A DNA stretch of 15,391 bases from Selenomonas sp. (GTDB taxonomy: Bacteria > Bacillota > Negativicutes > Selenomonadales > Selenomonadaceae): the NCBI RefSeq assembly GCF_022771645.1, contig NZ_JALFCU010000015.1, positions 1 through 15,391 of the forward strand, written 5' to 3'. Under the pieces are notes generated by a model. That model saw nothing but the letters and a program-made list of their open reading frames with translations, was not told the origin of the DNA and did not search any database. Made by a program: the position numbers and the translations under genes. Positions 13,394-15,391 of this stretch are shown in pieces; position 1 is the stretch's first letter; every line of letters starts with the position of its first letter.

Positions 13394-14137
13394 TCACATA
13401 ACCATGCCGCCGTCTACCTTGACGACCTGGCCAGTAACGTAAGAAGCGAGATCCGACGCGAGGAAGCCGACGACGTTCGCGACGTCTTCCGGCGTGCCCA
13501 TGCGCTTCAAGGGAATCGCCGTCAGCGTGGCCTCTTTCGCCTTGTCCGTCATCGCGGCCGTCATGTCCGTCGCGATGAAGCCCGGCGCCACGGCGTTGAC
13601 CGTGATGCCGCGCGCGGCAAACTCTTTCGCGCAGGCTTTCGTGAAGCCGATGACGCCGGCTTTTGCCGCCGCGTAGTTCGCCTGGCCGGCGTTGCCCATG
13701 ATGCCGACGACAGAGGCCATGTTCACGATGCGGCCTGCGCGTTTCTTCATCATGAGTTTCGACACGGCCTTCGTGACATGGAACATGCCCTTGAGGTTCG
13801 TGTTCACGACCGCGTCGAAGTCTTCCTCTTTCATGCGCATGAGGAGTCCGTCGCGCGTGATGCCGGCGTTGTTGACGAGGATGTCGATGCCGCCGAATTT
13901 CTCTGTGACGGCTTTCACCATTTCGTCAACGGCTGCCGCGTCCGAGACATCCGCCTGGAAGATCTCGGCCTTGCCGCCCATCGCTTCGATAGCGGCTTTC
14001 GTCTCTTCGGCCTTCGCCGTGTTGCCTGCGTAGTTGATGGCGACCTGCGCGCCCATGCCGGCGAGGCACAGCGCGATGGCACGGCCGATGCCGCGGGATG
14101 CGCCCGTGACGAGCGCCGTCTTCCCATCTAAATGCAT
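13394..14137 (-). CDS. fabG: 3-oxoacyl-ACP reductase
   Basis: NADPH-dependent short-chain dehydrogenase of 247 aa that reduces 3-oxoacyl-ACP in each elongation cycle. It has the cofactor motif TGASRGIG (11-18), NNAG (89-92) and the catalytic Ser142, Tyr155 and Lys159 in NMASVVGIMGNAGQANYAAAK, and ends in VKVDGGMVM. The ATG at 14137 is 9 nt after AAGGAGG and one base past the fabD stop, so the two genes are probably translationally coupled. Confidence 0.97.
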   Translation of the reverse strand: MHLDGKTALVTGASRGIGRAIALCLAGMGAQVAINYAGNTAKAEETKAAIEAMGGKAEIFQADVSDAAAVDEMVKAVTEKFGGIDILVNNAGITRDGLLMRMKEEDFDAVVNTNLKGMFHVTKAVSKLMMKKRAGRIVNMASVVGIMGNAGQANYAAAKAGVIGFTKACAKEFAARGITVNAVAPGFIATDMTAAMTDKAKEATLTAIPLKRMGTPEDVANVVGFLASDLASYVTGQVVKVDGGMVM

Positions 14138-14138
14138 A

Positions 14139-15083
14139 TTAGCGAACCTCCTTGAAATAGTCAAGGGTTTTTTCGAGCGTTTCGAGATTTTCGACGTTCA
14201 TGCTCGTGAGGCTGCGGTCGATGCGGCGGTTGAAGCCGCAGAGCGTCTTGCCGGGGCCTGCTTCGACGAACGTGTCGGCGCCAAATTCCTGCATGGCTTT
14301 GACGCAGGCGATCCACTTCACCGGATGGTCGGCCTGCGCGACGAGGTTCGCCTTGATCTCGTCGGCCTTCTGCTCGAGTGCGCCCGTATAGTTCGAAACA
14401 ACGGGGATCTTCGCATCGCGGATCGTGACCTTGTCGAGCTCGGCGGCGAGCTTCACGGCTGCCGGCTGCATGAGCGTGGAATGGAATGGCGCGGAAACCG
14501 GCAGGATGACGGCTTTCTTCGCACCGGCCGCCTTCAGCGTCTCGACCGCAGCCTCGACGCCTTTCGTCGAACCGGCGATGACCGTCTGGCCCGGGCAGTT
14601 GAAGTTGACGGGCTGCACGACGCCCGCCTCTTTTTCCGCTTTCGCGCACGCATCGGCAATCACGTCGTCACCGAGGCCGATGATGGCCGCCATGCCGCCT
14701 TCGCCGACGGGGACGGCTTCCTGCATGTACTGTCCGCGCTTGTGCACGAGCGAGACCGCGTCCTGGAAATCAAGGACGTCCGCCGCGACGAGCGCCGAGT
14801 ATTCGCCGAGGCTATGGCCGCCGACGATTTCCGGCTCGATGCCATGTTCCTTCAGGATGGCGTACGAGATGACGCTCATCGTCAGGATGGCCGGCTGCGT
14901 GTTCGCCGTGAGCTTCAGCTCCTCCGCAGGGCCTTCGAAGCACATCTGCTGGATGGAGTAGCCGAGCGCCTCGTCCGCCTCTTTGAACAGGCGTTTCGCA
15001 ACATCATATTTTTCGCAGAAATCCTTGCCCATGCCGACAGCCTGAGCGCCCTGACCCGGAAATACGAATGCAAGTTTGTTCAA
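14139..15083 (-). CDS. fabD: Malonyl-CoA:ACP transacylase
   Basis: Transfers malonyl from CoA to acyl carrier protein; 314 aa. It shows FPGQGAQ (8-14), the nucleophile Ser91 in GHSLGEYSA, Arg116 in HKRGQYMQEA, His201 in SAPFHSTLM and the late VEAGPGKTL. The start is TTG (MNKLAFVFPGQ) with GGAAGG 8 nt upstream; there is no competing ATG. About 60 nt separate it from the fabK stop and fabG follows after one base. Confidence 0.97.
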   Translation of the reverse strand: MNKLAFVFPGQGAQAVGMGKDFCEKYDVAKRLFKEADEALGYSIQQMCFEGPAEELKLTANTQPAILTMSVISYAILKEHGIEPEIVGGHSLGEYSALVAADVLDFQDAVSLVHKRGQYMQEAVPVGEGGMAAIIGLGDDVIADACAKAEKEAGVVQPVNFNCPGQTVIAGSTKGVEAAVETLKAAGAKKAVILPVSAPFHSTLMQPAAVKLAAELDKVTIRDAKIPVVSNYTGALEQKADEIKANLVAQADHPVKWIACVKAMQEFGADTFVEAGPGKTLCGFNRRIDRSLTSMNVENLETLEKTLDYFKEVR

Positions 15084-15143
15084 CGTGATAACCTTCCTTT
15101 CCCATAGTGGTTCCCCAAAAGCATGTTCATTCAGTTCTATCTA

Positions 15144-15391
15144 TTATTTCAGATCCTGCTGGATCGTCTCAATCGTGGATGGCAGGCCCGCGACGATGTC
15201 GTCGATGATCTGCTGGACGGGCTTGATGTCGTCGAGCATGCCAGAGATCTCGCCGATCATGACGGAACCGTTCTGCACGTCGCCTTCATGCGTCGCGCGA
15301 TGGAGCGAGCCGACGCCGAGCGCTTCGAGTTCCTCGGCCGGTGCGCCGTTCGCTTCCATTTCGAGATACTTGCGCGTGAGCTTGTTGTGGA
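15144..15391 (-). CDS. fabK: Enoyl-ACP reductase II, 3' end only (cut by window edge)
   Basis: Only the last 81 or so codons are present; the frame runs open to the right edge. The C-terminal segment LGVGSLHRATHEGDVQNGSVMIGEISGMLDDIKPVQQIIDDIV matches the end of FabK flavoproteins, where GD-x-x-NGS-x-M-x-G precedes a terminal helix. Position directly before fabD supports the call, as fabK-fabD-fabG is a common Firmicutes order. Unlike the paralogue at 12083-13027, the visible part has no Cys cluster. A nitronate monooxygenase cannot be excluded from this fragment. Confidence 0.75.
   Translation of the reverse strand, partial: HNKLTRKYLEMEANGAPAEELEALGVGSLHRATHEGDVQNGSVMIGEISGMLDDIKPVQQIIDDIVAGLPSTIETIQQDLK

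Overview
The window looks chromosomal and comes from a diderm Firmicute, most likely a Negativicutes member of the Selenomonas/Mitsuokella type. Three things point there: an AcrA-type efflux adaptor that implies an outer membrane, a FabK-type (not FabI) fatty-acid cluster with Firmicutes-style AAGGAGG ribosome sites, and a GC-rich backbone. The genus is inference only. All genes except the MarR regulator lie on the minus strand.

Right part (9.2-15.4 kb): a type II fatty-acid synthesis operon read right to left. It contains fabK (3' end only), fabD, fabG, acpP, a second FabK/nitronate-monooxygenase-like flavoprotein with a cysteine cluster, fabF, rnc and a metallo-beta-lactamase-fold hydrolase. 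It closes with an intrinsic terminator at 9161-9185.

Middle part (2.3-9.1 kb): an accessory defence block, also read right to left. It starts with an Rpn/PD-(D/E)XK nuclease that has its own promoter and terminator. Next comes the N-terminal half of an adenine methyltransferase (motifs X and I), then a brnT-brnA toxin-antitoxin pair with its own promoter, a likely operator and a strong terminator. After that comes the C-terminal methyltransferase half (NPPY motif plus target recognition). The block ends with a large protein carrying a GIY-YIG-like N-terminus, a DEAH helicase and a second half-methyltransferase at its C-terminus. The last two proteins plus the N-terminal half look like one restriction-modification system. 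The toxin-antitoxin pair sits exactly at the junction of the methyltransferase halves, and the last codons of the N-terminal half occur again, diverged, just before the C-terminal half. The C-terminal half is also visibly poorer in GC. This split and rearranged locus is the most interesting part of the window.

Left part (1-2.3 kb): an efflux adaptor lipoprotein and a divergent MarR regulator share a control region with a clear inverted repeat. Between the convergent 3' ends of marR and the helicase lies a 307-bp imperfect palindrome with perfect 14-bp ends, centred on a bidirectional terminator. It resembles a MITE. No rRNA, tRNA, CRISPR array or complete insertion sequence was seen.
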